NCBI GenBank assembly: GCA_035301545.1
Contig: DATGUA010000032.1
Location: 46,325 to 110,324, forward strand
Reading direction: 5' to 3'
DNA length: 64,000 nt
Source: DATGUA01 sp035301545
GTDB lineage: Bacteria > Bacillota > Clostridia > Tissierellales > Tissierellaceae
This document shows, piece by piece, positions 24,180 to 32,792 of this stretch (position 1 is its first letter; each line of letters begins with the position of its first letter). Below the pieces are notes generated by a model. The model made no database searches and was not told the DNA's origin. It saw only the letters and a list, made by a program, of their open reading frames with translations. A program made the translations under genes and the position numbers.

Positions 24180-26988
24180 AATAATTGTTAAAGGAGCTAA
24201 GGAAAATAATCTTAAGAATGTAGATATAGAAATACCGAGAAATGAGTTTATTGTATTTACTGGATTAAGTGGTTCTGGAAAATCTTCCTTAGCTTTTGAT
24301 ACTATATATGCAGAGGGACAAAGAAGGTATGTAGAGTCCCTCTCTAGTTATGCTAGACAGTTTTTAGGTCAAATGGACAAACCAAATGTAGAATATATAG
24401 AAGGTTTATCTCCATCTATATCTATTGACCAAAAAACTACTAGTAATAATCCACGATCGACAGTAGGGACGGTAACAGAGATATATGATTATCTAAGGCT
24501 GTTATATGCTAGAATAGGGACTCCCTACTGTTATAAATGTGGAAAAGAAATATCTAGTCAAACTGTAGATCAAATGGTAGATAAAATTATGGAGCTGCCT
24601 GAAAGAAGTAGGATACAGATACTTGCACCTGTGATTAGAGGAAAAAAGGGAGAACATGTTAAGATTTTAGAAAATATTAGAAAAGAAGGATATATAAGAC
24701 TTATAATAGATGGAGAGAATTATGAGGTATCTGATGATATAAATTTAGAAAGAAATAAGAAGCATACTATAGAAGTAGTAGTAGATAGAATAATAGTAAA
24801 AGAGGGAATTGAAAGTAGATTAACAGATTCTTTAGAATTAGCATTACAATTAGCAGACGGATTAGCTGTAGCAGATATAATAGACGGAGAAAGAATAATG
24901 TTTAGTCAAAAATTATCATGTCCAGATTGTAATATTTCTATGGAAGAATTAGAACCAAGGATGTTTTCATTTAATAGTCCTTTTGGTATGTGTCCTACTT
25001 GTGATGGTATAGGATTTTATAAAAAGGTTGATCCAGAATTAGTATTGCCTAATAAGGATCTAAGTATAAAAGAAGGTGGAGTAGCACCACATAGCACATC
25101 TGCTCCAGGAACTTATTATTATGAGATTTTCAAAGTATTAGCTGAGGAGAATAATTTTAGTCTAGATGAACCTTTAAAGAATGCACCGAAAAAATTAATA
25201 AATGAATTATTATATGGTACTGATAGAGTCATAAAATTTGAATTTAAAAGCAGGTTTCAAGGTATGAGTGATTTTAATGGAACTTTTGAAGGAATTATAC
25301 CAAATTTAGAAAGAAGATATGAATCTACAAAATCAGATGCTATGAGAAAAAGAATAGATGGATTTATGGCAGAAAATCCTTGCCCAAAATGTCATGGGGC
25401 TAGATTAAGGGATGAAGTTTTAGCTGTAAGAATAGAAGGATTAAATATTATAGAAACTACAGATTTATCTATAACTAAAGCAATAGAATTCTTTTTAAGC
25501 TTGGAGTTAACAGAAAAAGAAAAAATAATAGGCAGTCAAATCCTTAAAGAAATAAATGAAAGATTAAAATTTTTAGAAGATGTAGGATTAGGATATCTAA
25601 CTCTATCTAGGATGGCTGGAACTTTATCAGGTGGGGAAGCCCAAAGGATTAGACTAGCTACTCAAATAGGTTCTAGTTTAGTAGGAGTAGTATATGTATT
25701 AGATGAGCCTAGTATAGGACTTCATCAGCGAGATAATAAAAAACTATTAAAAACTCTTAGAAATCTAACAGATTTAGGTAATACTTTAATAGTGGTAGAA
25801 CATGATGAAGAAACTATGTATATGGCTGATAGAATAGTAGATATAGGTCCAGGAGCTGGGGTTCATGGAGGTTATATAGTAGCCGAAGGAGATATGGATT
25901 CTATAAAATCAAATGAAAATTCTATAACTGGTCAATATTTATCTAATAAATTAAAAATTGAAATACCAGAAGAAAGAAGAAAATCCAATGGTAAATCAAT
26001 AAAAGTCATAGGAGCAGAGGAAAACAACCTAAAAAATATAGATGTAGAAATCCCATTAGGAGTGTTTATTACTGTAACAGGTGTATCAGGATCAGGGAAA
26101 AGTTCTTTAATTAATGAAATTCTTTATAAATCTTTAGCACATAATCTAAATAATGCTAGGATAAGGCCAGGAAAACATAAGAGAATTGAAGGTTTAGAAA
26201 ACTTAGATAAGGTTATATCTATAGATCAGAGTCCAATAGGTAGGACACCTAGATCAAATCCAGCAACATATACAGGAGTATTTGATGATATAAGAGAAGT
26301 ATTTGCTATGACTAATGAAGCTAAAATTAGAGGATACAAAAAAGGTAGATTTAGCTTTAATGTTAAAGGTGGTAGATGTGAGGCTTGTAGAGGAGATGGA
26401 ATCTTAAAAGTAGAGATGCATTTTTTGCCTGATGTTTATGTACCTTGTGAAGTATGTGATGGCAAAAGATATAATAGAGAAACATTACAAATAAAATATA
26501 GAGGCAAAACTATATATGATGTATTAGAAACAACAGTAGAGGAAGGACTAGAGTTTTTTGGAAATATTCCTAAAATAAAAAGAAAGCTACAGACTTTATT
26601 TGATGTAGGATTAGGGTATATAAAGATTGGACAGTCTTCTACAGAATTATCAGGTGGAGAAGCTCAGAGAGTTAAATTAGCTACCGAGTTATCTAAGAGA
26701 TCTACTGGTAAAACCACTTATATATTAGATGAACCTACTACAGGTCTACATTCTGCAGATATTCATAAATTGATTAAAGTATTAAATGAATTAGTAGAAG
26801 GTGGAAATACAGTAATAGTAATAGAGCATAATCTAGATGTAATAAAGACAGCAGATTATATAATAGATCTAGGACCTGAAGGTGGAGATATGGGTGGTAC
26901 TTTAGTAGCTACAGGTACTCCAGAAGAAGTAAGTCAAAATAAAAATTCTTATACTGGGGAATTTTTAAAAGATATTTTAAAAGTTTAA
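24166..26988 (+). CDS. uvrA: Excinuclease ABC subunit A
   Basis: 940 residues, normal length. Damage-sensing ABC ATPase of nucleotide excision repair. It has two nucleotide-binding domains: Walker A GLSGSGKSSLAFD near residue 33 and GVSGSGKSSLINE near 639, and signature motifs LSGGEAQRIRLATQ and LSGGEAQRVKLATE. Zinc-binding cysteine pairs are visible (CPDCN...CPTCDG near 252-280 and CEACRGDG...CEVCDGKR near 740-765). The start is the second of two close ATGs; the first reads only five codons. It is cotranscribed with uvrB and thus probably under LexA control. Confidence 0.98.
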   Translation: MKKDKIIVKGAKENNLKNVDIEIPRNEFIVFTGLSGSGKSSLAFDTIYAEGQRRYVESLSSYARQFLGQMDKPNVEYIEGLSPSISIDQKTTSNNPRSTVGTVTEIYDYLRLLYARIGTPYCYKCGKEISSQTVDQMVDKIMELPERSRIQILAPVIRGKKGEHVKILENIRKEGYIRLIIDGENYEVSDDINLERNKKHTIEVVVDRIIVKEGIESRLTDSLELALQLADGLAVADIIDGERIMFSQKLSCPDCNISMEELEPRMFSFNSPFGMCPTCDGIGFYKKVDPELVLPNKDLSIKEGGVAPHSTSAPGTYYYEIFKVLAEENNFSLDEPLKNAPKKLINELLYGTDRVIKFEFKSRFQGMSDFNGTFEGIIPNLERRYESTKSDAMRKRIDGFMAENPCPKCHGARLRDEVLAVRIEGLNIIETTDLSITKAIEFFLSLELTEKEKIIGSQILKEINERLKFLEDVGLGYLTLSRMAGTLSGGEAQRIRLATQIGSSLVGVVYVLDEPSIGLHQRDNKKLLKTLRNLTDLGNTLIVVEHDEETMYMADRIVDIGPGAGVHGGYIVAEGDMDSIKSNENSITGQYLSNKLKIEIPEERRKSNGKSIKVIGAEENNLKNIDVEIPLGVFITVTGVSGSGKSSLINEILYKSLAHNLNNARIRPGKHKRIEGLENLDKVISIDQSPIGRTPRSNPATYTGVFDDIREVFAMTNEAKIRGYKKGRFSFNVKGGRCEACRGDGILKVEMHFLPDVYVPCEVCDGKRYNRETLQIKYRGKTIYDVLETTVEEGLEFFGNIPKIKRKLQTLFDVGLGYIKIGQSSTELSGGEAQRVKLATELSKRSTGKTTYILDEPTTGLHSADIHKLIKVLNELVEGGNTVIVIEHNLDVIKTADYIIDLGPEGGDMGGTLVATGTPEEVSQNKNSYTGEFLKDILKV

Positions 26989-27008
26989 TAAAAGAAAGGG
27001 GTAATAAT

Positions 27009-27965
27009 TTGAAAATAACTATTTTAGAACCATTAGGAGTTTCAGAGGAAGAATTAAGGGAAATAGCTAAACCTCTAACAGCTGAAGGACATGAATTAGT
27101 GATTTATAATGAAAAATCATCAGATAATGAAGTATTAAAAGAAAGGGTAAAAGACACAGATGTATTAATTATAGCTAATTCACCTTTAGAAGGAGAAGTT
27201 ATAAGAGCAGCTAAAAATTTAAAAATGTTATCTGTGGCTTTCACAGGAGTAGATCATGTTGATTTAGAAGCATGTAAAGAAAAAGGGGTATTAGTATCTA
27301 ATGCAGCAGGATATAGTACTCCTGCAGTGGTAGAATTAGCTTTTGGACTTATGATTTCTCTATTTAGAAATATAGTCCCATTAGATAAGGTAACTAGAGA
27401 GGGTGGAACTAAAGATGGTTATGGACAGAGAGAAATCTATGGTAAAACTTTAGGAGTAGTAGGAACAGGAGATATAGGTAGTGATGTGGCAGAGGTAGGA
27501 TTAGCCTTTGGATGTGATGTTATAGCTTATAATAGAAGTGAAAATAAAGATCTAAAATCTAAAGGTGTAAAGTATGTAGATATTAAAGATTTACTAAAAG
27601 AATCCGATATAGTAACTATTCATCTACCATTAACAGACGAAACAAAAGAATTTATTGATAAAGAAAAATTAGAACTTATGAAAGAAGATGCCATATTAGT
27701 GAATGCAGCTAGAGGACCAATAATTGATAATAAGGCATTAGCTGAAACACTAAATGAAGGTAAAATAGCAGGTGCAGGTATAGATGTGTTTGATATAGAA
27801 CCACCACTAGATACGGATAATCCATTATTAAGTGCAAAAAATACAGTAGTAGCACCACATATTGGATTTGCATCAGAAGAAGCTATGGTTAGAAGAGCAA
27901 AAATAGTATTTGAAAATATAAGTAGTTGGGAAAAAGATAAGCCTCAAAATGTAATACAAGAATAA
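27009..27965 (+). CDS. NAD-dependent D-2-hydroxyacid dehydrogenase
   Basis: 318 residues. Starts at TTG with AAAGGGG upstream. The Rossmann motif VVGTGDIGSDVAEVGLAFG (about 150-168) binds NAD. The catalytic Arg is in VNAARGPIIDN (near 235), the Glu in DVFDIEPPLD (near 263) and the His in VAPHIGFAS (near 286), so the triad is complete. Overall it resembles phosphoglycerate and hydroxypyruvate dehydrogenases, but no ACT domain is present and the substrate cannot be settled. It lies 20 bases after uvrA, so some readthrough transcription is likely, and is closed by a hairpin before folA. Confidence 0.9.
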   Translation: MKITILEPLGVSEEELREIAKPLTAEGHELVIYNEKSSDNEVLKERVKDTDVLIIANSPLEGEVIRAAKNLKMLSVAFTGVDHVDLEACKEKGVLVSNAAGYSTPAVVELAFGLMISLFRNIVPLDKVTREGGTKDGYGQREIYGKTLGVVGTGDIGSDVAEVGLAFGCDVIAYNRSENKDLKSKGVKYVDIKDLLKESDIVTIHLPLTDETKEFIDKEKLELMKEDAILVNAARGPIIDNKALAETLNEGKIAGAGIDVFDIEPPLDTDNPLLSAKNTVVAPHIGFASEEAMVRRAKIVFENISSWEKDKPQNVIQE

Positions 27966-27994
27966 ATATAAATTGTAAATGATGTATATATACT

Positions 27995-28040
27995 AGGGTA
28001 TAGTGTAATATATGAATAGGTGTATATTATACTATACCTT
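27995..28040 (+). terminator. Probable terminator after the dehydrogenase gene
   Basis: Left arm 27995-28012 pairs with 28023-28040 over 18 bp with G-T wobbles (core GGTATAGTGTAATATA with TATATTATACTATACC). A short T run follows. Confidence 0.6.
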
Positions 28041-28073
28041 TTTGCTTTCAAATACATATTTAGGAGGCTACAA

Positions 28074-28580
28074 ATGATACTAGTATATTCGGCAGATGAA
28101 AATTGGGCTATAGGATATGAGGGAGATGTATTAATTAAGATATCAGAAGACTTGAAGAGATTTAGAAAGATAACTATAAAAAATATAATAATAATGGGAA
28201 GAAAGACATTTGAATCTTTACCTGATAGTAAAGCATTAGATAGTAGGATAAATATAATACTGACAAGGGAGAAAGAATATAACCCTCCTAATAGTGTTGT
28301 AGTTCATTCTATTGAGGAGCTCTTCCAAAGATTAAAAGAAATAAATCCAGAGGGGAAGATGGAAAATTATCTTATAGGTGGAGGAAATTTGGCCAATCAA
28401 CTTTTAGATAATTGTAAAAAGGCATATATTACAAAAATATTTAAAACATTTGATAAGGCTGATACTTTTCTTCATAATTTAGATGAAGATGATAAATGGG
28501 AAGTTGAAGAAACTTCAAATATATATTATCAGGATGAAGTAGGATATCAATATGTAAATTATATAAAAGTTGAGGAATAA
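28074..28580 (+). CDS. folA: Dihydrofolate reductase
   Basis: 168 residues from the ATG at 28074, with AGGAGG 6 bases upstream; the longer frame starting at 28020 lies in the terminator. It reduces dihydrofolate to tetrahydrofolate with NADPH. Family landmarks are in place: ADENWAIGYEGDVLIKISED (active-site loop, catalytic acid Glu/Asp region), IIMGRKTFESLP, NIILTRE and IGGG near 123-126. The usual PW near residue 21-22 is replaced by KI, a mild departure. The next gene begins 2 bases after the stop, so the pair is cotranscribed. Confidence 0.9.
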   Translation: MILVYSADENWAIGYEGDVLIKISEDLKRFRKITIKNIIIMGRKTFESLPDSKALDSRINIILTREKEYNPPNSVVVHSIEELFQRLKEINPEGKMENYLIGGGNLANQLLDNCKKAYITKIFKTFDKADTFLHNLDEDDKWEVEETSNIYYQDEVGYQYVNYIKVEE

Positions 28581-28582
28581 TG

Positions 28583-29164
28583 ATGAAACATTTAATAATA
28601 TACTCAAATCCAGAAGAAGAAAGTTTTTCTCATGAAATAAAAGAATATGTAAAAAGGTTTTCTAAAGAAAATAGAAATGAAGTAATAATTAGAGATTTAT
28701 ATAAATTAGGATTTGATCCTGTTTTATCTAAAGAAGAAGTAAGACTACAAGATGAAGAAAAGGTAGTAGATGAGATAAAAAGAGAACAAGAATATATAGA
28801 TTGGGCAGATTTTATAACATTTATATATCCAGTATGGTGGATGATACCTGCCATGGTAAAAGGATATTTTGATAGAGTTCTATCCTATGGATATGCATAT
28901 AGATTTGAAGATGGTAAACCAAAGGCTCTTTTAAATAAGAAAGCATTAAGATATAATCCAATGGGTACTCCAAGAAATATATATGAAAAGAATGGATTAA
29001 GAAAAGCCTATGAAAAAGTAATAGATAGTGGAATCCTACAATCATCAGGTATAGAAGTAGTAGATTCTATATTATTTGGTGGTAATCCTAGGGAAGATAA
29101 AGATTTACAAGAAAAATATTTTGATGAATTAGATAATAGTTTAAGAAAAAATTTATTAATTTAA
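28583..29164 (+). CDS. Flavodoxin-fold NAD(P)H (quinone) oxidoreductase
   Basis: 193 residues. Two ATGs lie side by side; the one at 28583 gives better spacing from GAGGA and the usual start MKHLIIYSNPEEESFS. The motif YPVWWMIPAMVKGYFDRVLSYGYAY is characteristic of the MdaB/KefF/NQO family, which uses bound FMN or FAD to pass two electrons from NAD(P)H to quinones or similar acceptors. Acidic residues dominate the surface. It is coupled to folA and followed by a terminator. The physiological acceptor is unknown. Confidence 0.88.
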   Translation: MKHLIIYSNPEEESFSHEIKEYVKRFSKENRNEVIIRDLYKLGFDPVLSKEEVRLQDEEKVVDEIKREQEYIDWADFITFIYPVWWMIPAMVKGYFDRVLSYGYAYRFEDGKPKALLNKKALRYNPMGTPRNIYEKNGLRKAYEKVIDSGILQSSGIEVVDSILFGGNPREDKDLQEKYFDELDNSLRKNLLI

Positions 29165-29174
29165 AATTAGTATT

Positions 29175-29205
29175 AAAGTCTGGTGTAAATCTACCAGACT
29201 TTTTT
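29175..29205 (+). terminator. Rho-independent terminator
   Basis: AAAGTCTGGT (29175-29184) pairs with ACCAGACTTT (29193-29202) across an 8-base loop and runs into TTTT. Confidence 0.85.
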
Positions 29206-29253
29206 ACATTGTGATATAGTATAATTAACTATATAAAATAGGGGGAGGATACT

Positions 29254-31032
29254 TTGAGTATAAATGATAGAATTAGTAAATTAAGGGGATTAATGAAGGA
29301 AAAAGGAATCACTGCTTATATAATTCCATCATCAGATCCACATCAATCTGAATATGTAGCAGATCATTATAATAGTAGAGCATGGATTTCAGGATTTACT
29401 GGATCAGCAGGAACAGTAGTAGTTACAAATGACAAAGCGATTCTTTGGACTGATGGTAGATATTTTATACAAGCTGAAGAGGAACTAAAGGATTCAGAAT
29501 ATGAGCTATTTAAATTGGGAGTAGAAGGTTTTCCTAGTTATATGGAATGGTTAAGGGATAATTTAGGAAGTGGAGATACTATTGGATTCGATGGAAAAGT
29601 ACTTTCACAGTTTGTAGTGGAAAATTTAGAAAAGAAAATTCAAGATAAAAACATTCAATTTATAAGTGAATATGATCTAGTAGGAGAAATATGGGAAGAT
29701 AGACCTAATATTCCAAAAGAAGAAACATTTATACATGAATTAAAATATACAGGATTATCAGCTGAGGAAAAGATAGGAAAGGTAAGAGAAGAAATGAAGA
29801 AAAAAGATGCAGACTATTTCCTAATAGCTGGATTAGATGATATAGCTTGGCTATATAATATTAGAGGTGGAGATGTACCACAAAATCCTGTAATAATATC
29901 ATATGGATTAGTATCTATGGACAAGGCTTATTTATTTGTTAATAAATCAAAAATTAATAAAGAAGTAGAAGAATACTTAATTGAAAATAGGGTCAATATA
30001 GAAGATTATGATAAGATAGCTGAAATAGTATTCAATATTGGAGAAGATAATACTCTAATCTTAAACAAAAGAAAAATTAACAGATGGTTATATAATAGTA
30101 TTCCTAAAGGATGTAAAATTGTAAATGAAATAGATATAACTACAAAATTAAAAGCAGTTAAAAATGAAACTGAAATAGAAAATCAAAGAAATGCTTATAT
30201 AAAAGATGGGGTGGCTTTAACTAAGTTTTTATATTGGTTAGATAATAATGTAGATAAGGAAAAAATAACTGAAATTTCTGCTGAAGAGAAATTAAATGAC
30301 TTAAGAAGTGAACAAGATGGATTTGTAGATATAAGTTTTAGTACTATATCAGCTTATGGACCAAATGCAGCTATGGCACATTATTCAGCTACTGAAGAAT
30401 CTAATGCGGTATTAAAGCCAAAAGGGTTTTATCTTGTAGATTCTGGAGGACAATATCTAGATGGGACTACGGATATTACAAGGACTATGGCATTAGGACC
30501 TATAACTGATGAAGAAAAAAAAGATTTTACATTAACTTTAAAGGGACATATAAATTTAATTGATACCAAGTTTTTAGAAGGAACTAATGGATATCAATTA
30601 GATGTTATATGTAGATACCCATTATGGCAAGAAGGATTAGACTATAAGCATGGTACTGGACATGGAATAGGATTTTTATTAAATGTACATGAAGGACCAC
30701 ATAATATAGCAGCTGCCCCTAACAATATAGAATTAGAAAAAGGAATGGTAGTATCTATAGAGCCAGGAGTATATAAGGCAGGAAAACATGGTATAAGAAT
30801 AGAAAATATAGTAGTAGTAGACAAAGATATAGAAACAGAATCAGGACAATTTATGAAATTTGAAACTTTATCTTTTACACCTATAGATTTAGATTCAATA
30901 GATGTTTCATTATTAACAGAAAGAGAAAAGGAATGGTTAAATAATTATCATCAAGAAGTATATCATAAACTATCATCTTATTTATCTGAGGAAGAACAAA
31001 ATTGGTTAAAAGATAAAACGAAAAGTATATAA
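29254..31032 (+). CDS. pepP: Xaa-Pro aminopeptidase (M24B)
   Basis: 592 residues, the long form found in many bacteria and eukaryotes (APP1-like) with two N-terminal creatinase domains and a C-terminal pita-bread domain. It cleaves N-terminal residues before proline. Metal ligands are present: DSGGQYLDGTTDITRT (two Asp, near 398-413), HGTGHGIGF with the metal His (near 465), IEPGVYKAGKHGIRIEN with the two Glu (near 502-520). It starts at TTG with GGGGGAGG upstream. It is a single gene between a terminator and the CRISPR relic. Confidence 0.95.
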   Translation: MSINDRISKLRGLMKEKGITAYIIPSSDPHQSEYVADHYNSRAWISGFTGSAGTVVVTNDKAILWTDGRYFIQAEEELKDSEYELFKLGVEGFPSYMEWLRDNLGSGDTIGFDGKVLSQFVVENLEKKIQDKNIQFISEYDLVGEIWEDRPNIPKEETFIHELKYTGLSAEEKIGKVREEMKKKDADYFLIAGLDDIAWLYNIRGGDVPQNPVIISYGLVSMDKAYLFVNKSKINKEVEEYLIENRVNIEDYDKIAEIVFNIGEDNTLILNKRKINRWLYNSIPKGCKIVNEIDITTKLKAVKNETEIENQRNAYIKDGVALTKFLYWLDNNVDKEKITEISAEEKLNDLRSEQDGFVDISFSTISAYGPNAAMAHYSATEESNAVLKPKGFYLVDSGGQYLDGTTDITRTMALGPITDEEKKDFTLTLKGHINLIDTKFLEGTNGYQLDVICRYPLWQEGLDYKHGTGHGIGFLLNVHEGPHNIAAAPNNIELEKGMVVSIEPGVYKAGKHGIRIENIVVVDKDIETESGQFMKFETLSFTPIDLDSIDVSLLTEREKEWLNNYHQEVYHKLSSYLSEEEQNWLKDKTKSI

Positions 31033-31050
31033 AGTATGTTAATAGGTTTT

Positions 31051-31084
31051 ACAAATGTCATTGGGAGATTCCAATGACATTTGT
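31051..31084 (+). terminator. Hairpin after pepP
   Basis: Perfect 14-bp stem ACAAATGTCATTGG (31051-31064) with CCAATGACATTTGT (31071-31084), loop GAGATT. It has no U tract after it, so it may act weakly or protect the 3' end. Confidence 0.55.
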
Positions 31085-31104
31085 TCATACTTATAATAGC
31101 TTGA

Positions 31105-31399
31105 TTAGTATTAGACTTACATAAATATAAATATGAATAAGTGGTAAGTTTTCTAATATTTGTAAAAACTTAGAAGGTTGTGTATTTGTTTAAATCATAG
31201 ACAGAGAGTACAAAATTCTGTATTTGAATGTAAGGTAGACGAGGGATAATTTAGGGTTATAAGGTATTAATTAAATGAAACTATTGATCATAATAAAAAT
31301 AGTCTACGATTTTATAGATTAGGTACAAACTATAAAAAGAGTGTTGAGCAAATGTGTAAAGATAATTCTTATAATATTAAAGAGCCACTAATATTATAG
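31105..31399 (+). pseudogene. cas2: Decayed cas2 of a type I-C CRISPR-Cas system
   Basis: No intact frame exists, but one reading frame from 31163 to 31399 spells recognisable Cas2 segments: RQRVQNSVFECKVDEG (31199-31246), SLRFYRLGTNYKKSVEQ (31301-31351) and KEPLIL just before the TAG at 31397. The first block matches the QRVQNSVFEC motif and the others the SLRFYxLG and EPLII ends of type I-C Cas2. Two in-frame TAA codons (31247, 31268) interrupt it. The N-terminus is visible as LVL then TY.IN after a frameshift near 31114. The remnant is 295 bases, almost the length of a normal 96-residue Cas2 gene. It lies directly before a matching leader and repeats. cas1, cas4 and the interference genes are absent. 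Confidence 0.85.
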
Positions 31400-31553
31400 T
31401 GCGAAGTATAAGTGGTAGACGTTTTAATAGAGAGTTTGCACTAAAAATACTTTAAAAAGACTTAAGTAGATATAATTTATTAAATATATAGTGATATTGT
31501 TGTGACGACTACTATATACTGCTAGATATGGTAATTATTCACTATATGTAGCT
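31400..31553 (+). promoter_or_regulatory. CRISPR leader
   Basis: The 154 bases between the cas2 stop and the first repeat are AT-rich and non-coding. Beginning at the cas2 stop, AGTGCGAA (31398-31405) can pair with TTTGCACT (31435-31442), a hairpin position seen after cas2 in type I-C loci. Leader function is inferred from position. Confidence 0.65.
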
Positions 31554-31653
31554 GTCGCTTCCCTTGGTGGAAGCGTGGATTGAAGTATATTTAGCTAAGG
31601 AAATAAATGAGAAAAAAAATGTCGCTTCCCTTGATGGAAGCGTGGATTGAAGT
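31554..31653 (+). CRISPR. Two-repeat type I-C CRISPR remnant with one spacer
   Basis: Two 33-base repeats at 31554-31586 and 31621-31653 differ at one loop base (CTTGGT versus CTTGAT). Each starts GTCGCTTCC, contains the 7-bp stem CGCTTCC/GGAAGCG and ends GTGGATTGAAGT, the type I-C form. The single spacer (31587-31620) is 34 bases and begins ATATTTAGCTAAGG; both repeats are followed by ATAT, so the boundary is uncertain by four bases. Repeat period is 67. No third repeat follows. With cas genes lost the array should be inert unless served in trans. Confidence 0.85.
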
Positions 31654-31700
31654 ATATATTTTAAAAAAGAAAAGTATATAAATAAAGGGATACATAAAAA

Positions 31701-31724
31701 TTCACCCACTTGAAAGCGGGTGGA
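31701..31724. terminator. Bidirectional terminator between the CRISPR relic and the reverse-strand gene
   Basis: TTCACCC (31701-31707) pairs with GGGTGGA (31718-31724), with an inner CTT/AAG pair. TTTTATTT follows on the + strand and ATTTTTATG on the - strand, so it can end transcription from both sides. Confidence 0.7.
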
Positions 31725-31736
31725 TTTTATTTAGGT

Positions 31737-32585
31737 TTATTTTGATAATGGTCCATTGGCTTCTGGTATTTCATCCATATTGATAGAGTTTATTTGACAG
31801 AAGTATTCAAAAAACAACTGAACATCTTTCTCTTCTTCAGAATCTTTTCTTAATTCAAGTATATCACGCAGGATTTGAGCCATCCAAATATTGTCAAAGT
31901 ATCTTTGTCTTCCTGATTTCCATACTATTCTATCAGGATCTCTTTTGTTAAGATAATAGTTCCAAAATAATATTTTCTCTGATTCTTCTTCTGAAAGATG
32001 AATTCTGTGTTGTGAATGGGCTGGTATATAACCATCTTTAAATAAATCATCATCAGAACCTATATCTGACATAAATGCACCTATAATACGTCTGTTTTTT
32101 TCTGAATTATCATCTGGTCTTACAGTTAGAAGACAAGCACTATTTCGATCAATTCGTGCTAAGCGTCTCGGTTGACCTTTTCTTTTACCACTTTTTATTG
32201 TTCCTACAGAAACCGCCCATTTAGTAAAGATATCCTCAATTTCATCTTGTTGGCACCAAAATACAGACTGTGATGCAAGATGAATTTTTTTGTTTTTTAT
32301 AGATCTTTCTCGTCTTAGAATATCTCTACGTTCCTCTTCGATTTTCTGTTCTCTTTCTAATTGTAAAGCCTCTTTCTTACGTTCTTTTTTCATTTTGTCA
32401 ACTTCTTTATTTACTAAATTTGCTATTTCTCCATCAACAAGACTCATATAATTTGCAAACACATCAGGAAATACAAATCGTTTAGACCCAGATTTAAAAT
32501 TTACTTCTAAATAGTCTTTAGATTGGTCTACGATGCTACCTTCACCAAAGGTATCATGGATTACTTTTTCATTAATTAGATTCAC
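31737..32585 (-). CDS. Conserved uncharacterised protein with N-terminal Tudor-like fold
   Basis: 282 residues. The first 45 residues (VIHDTFGEGSIVDQSKDYLEVNF, then KRFVFPDVF) follow the VxHxxFGxG pattern of the Tudor-like domain at the C-terminus of UvrD/PcrA helicases. A charged coiled coil (about 60-98) follows. The C-terminal part contains VFWCQQDEIEDIF, SGKRKGQPRRLARI and WNYYLNKRDPDRIVW, conserved in a clostridial family of unknown function that is sometimes misnamed malate synthase. No membrane segment or signal peptide. It is a single gene, possibly interacting with nucleic acid or polymerase through the Tudor-like domain; that is inference. Confidence 0.75.
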   Translation of the reverse strand: MNLINEKVIHDTFGEGSIVDQSKDYLEVNFKSGSKRFVFPDVFANYMSLVDGEIANLVNKEVDKMKKERKKEALQLEREQKIEEERRDILRRERSIKNKKIHLASQSVFWCQQDEIEDIFTKWAVSVGTIKSGKRKGQPRRLARIDRNSACLLTVRPDDNSEKNRRIIGAFMSDIGSDDDLFKDGYIPAHSQHRIHLSEEESEKILFWNYYLNKRDPDRIVWKSGRQRYFDNIWMAQILRDILELRKDSEEEKDVQLFFEYFCQINSINMDEIPEANGPLSK

Positions 32586-32697
32586 CAGTAAATTCTCCTC
32601 TCTATAGGAACCTTATACAATATAATTATATCTACATATAATCAAAACTATATTACCTACATTTTATCATAAGAGGTTAAATAATTCAAATTTACTA

Positions 32698-32726
32698 TTG
32701 ACAGGGAAAAAATGATATTATATAAT
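32698..32726 (+). promoter_or_regulatory. Orphan consensus promoter facing the transpeptidase gene
   Basis: TTGACA (32698-32703), 17-base spacer and TATAAT (32721-32726) form a perfect sigma-A consensus. The only thing downstream is the antisense strand of the transpeptidase 3' end, 66 bases on. Confidence 0.7.
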
Positions 32727-32792
32727 AAAAAAGTTATAGTTTTTTATATTGATGAATTTGAAGGATTATTATTAGATGGATCATTAGTGTAT

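Noticed and set aside
31701..31724. Right end of an IS200/IS605 element
   Set aside because: The hairpin has a T tract on both strands, fits a bidirectional terminator, and no transposase gene or matching left end is nearby.
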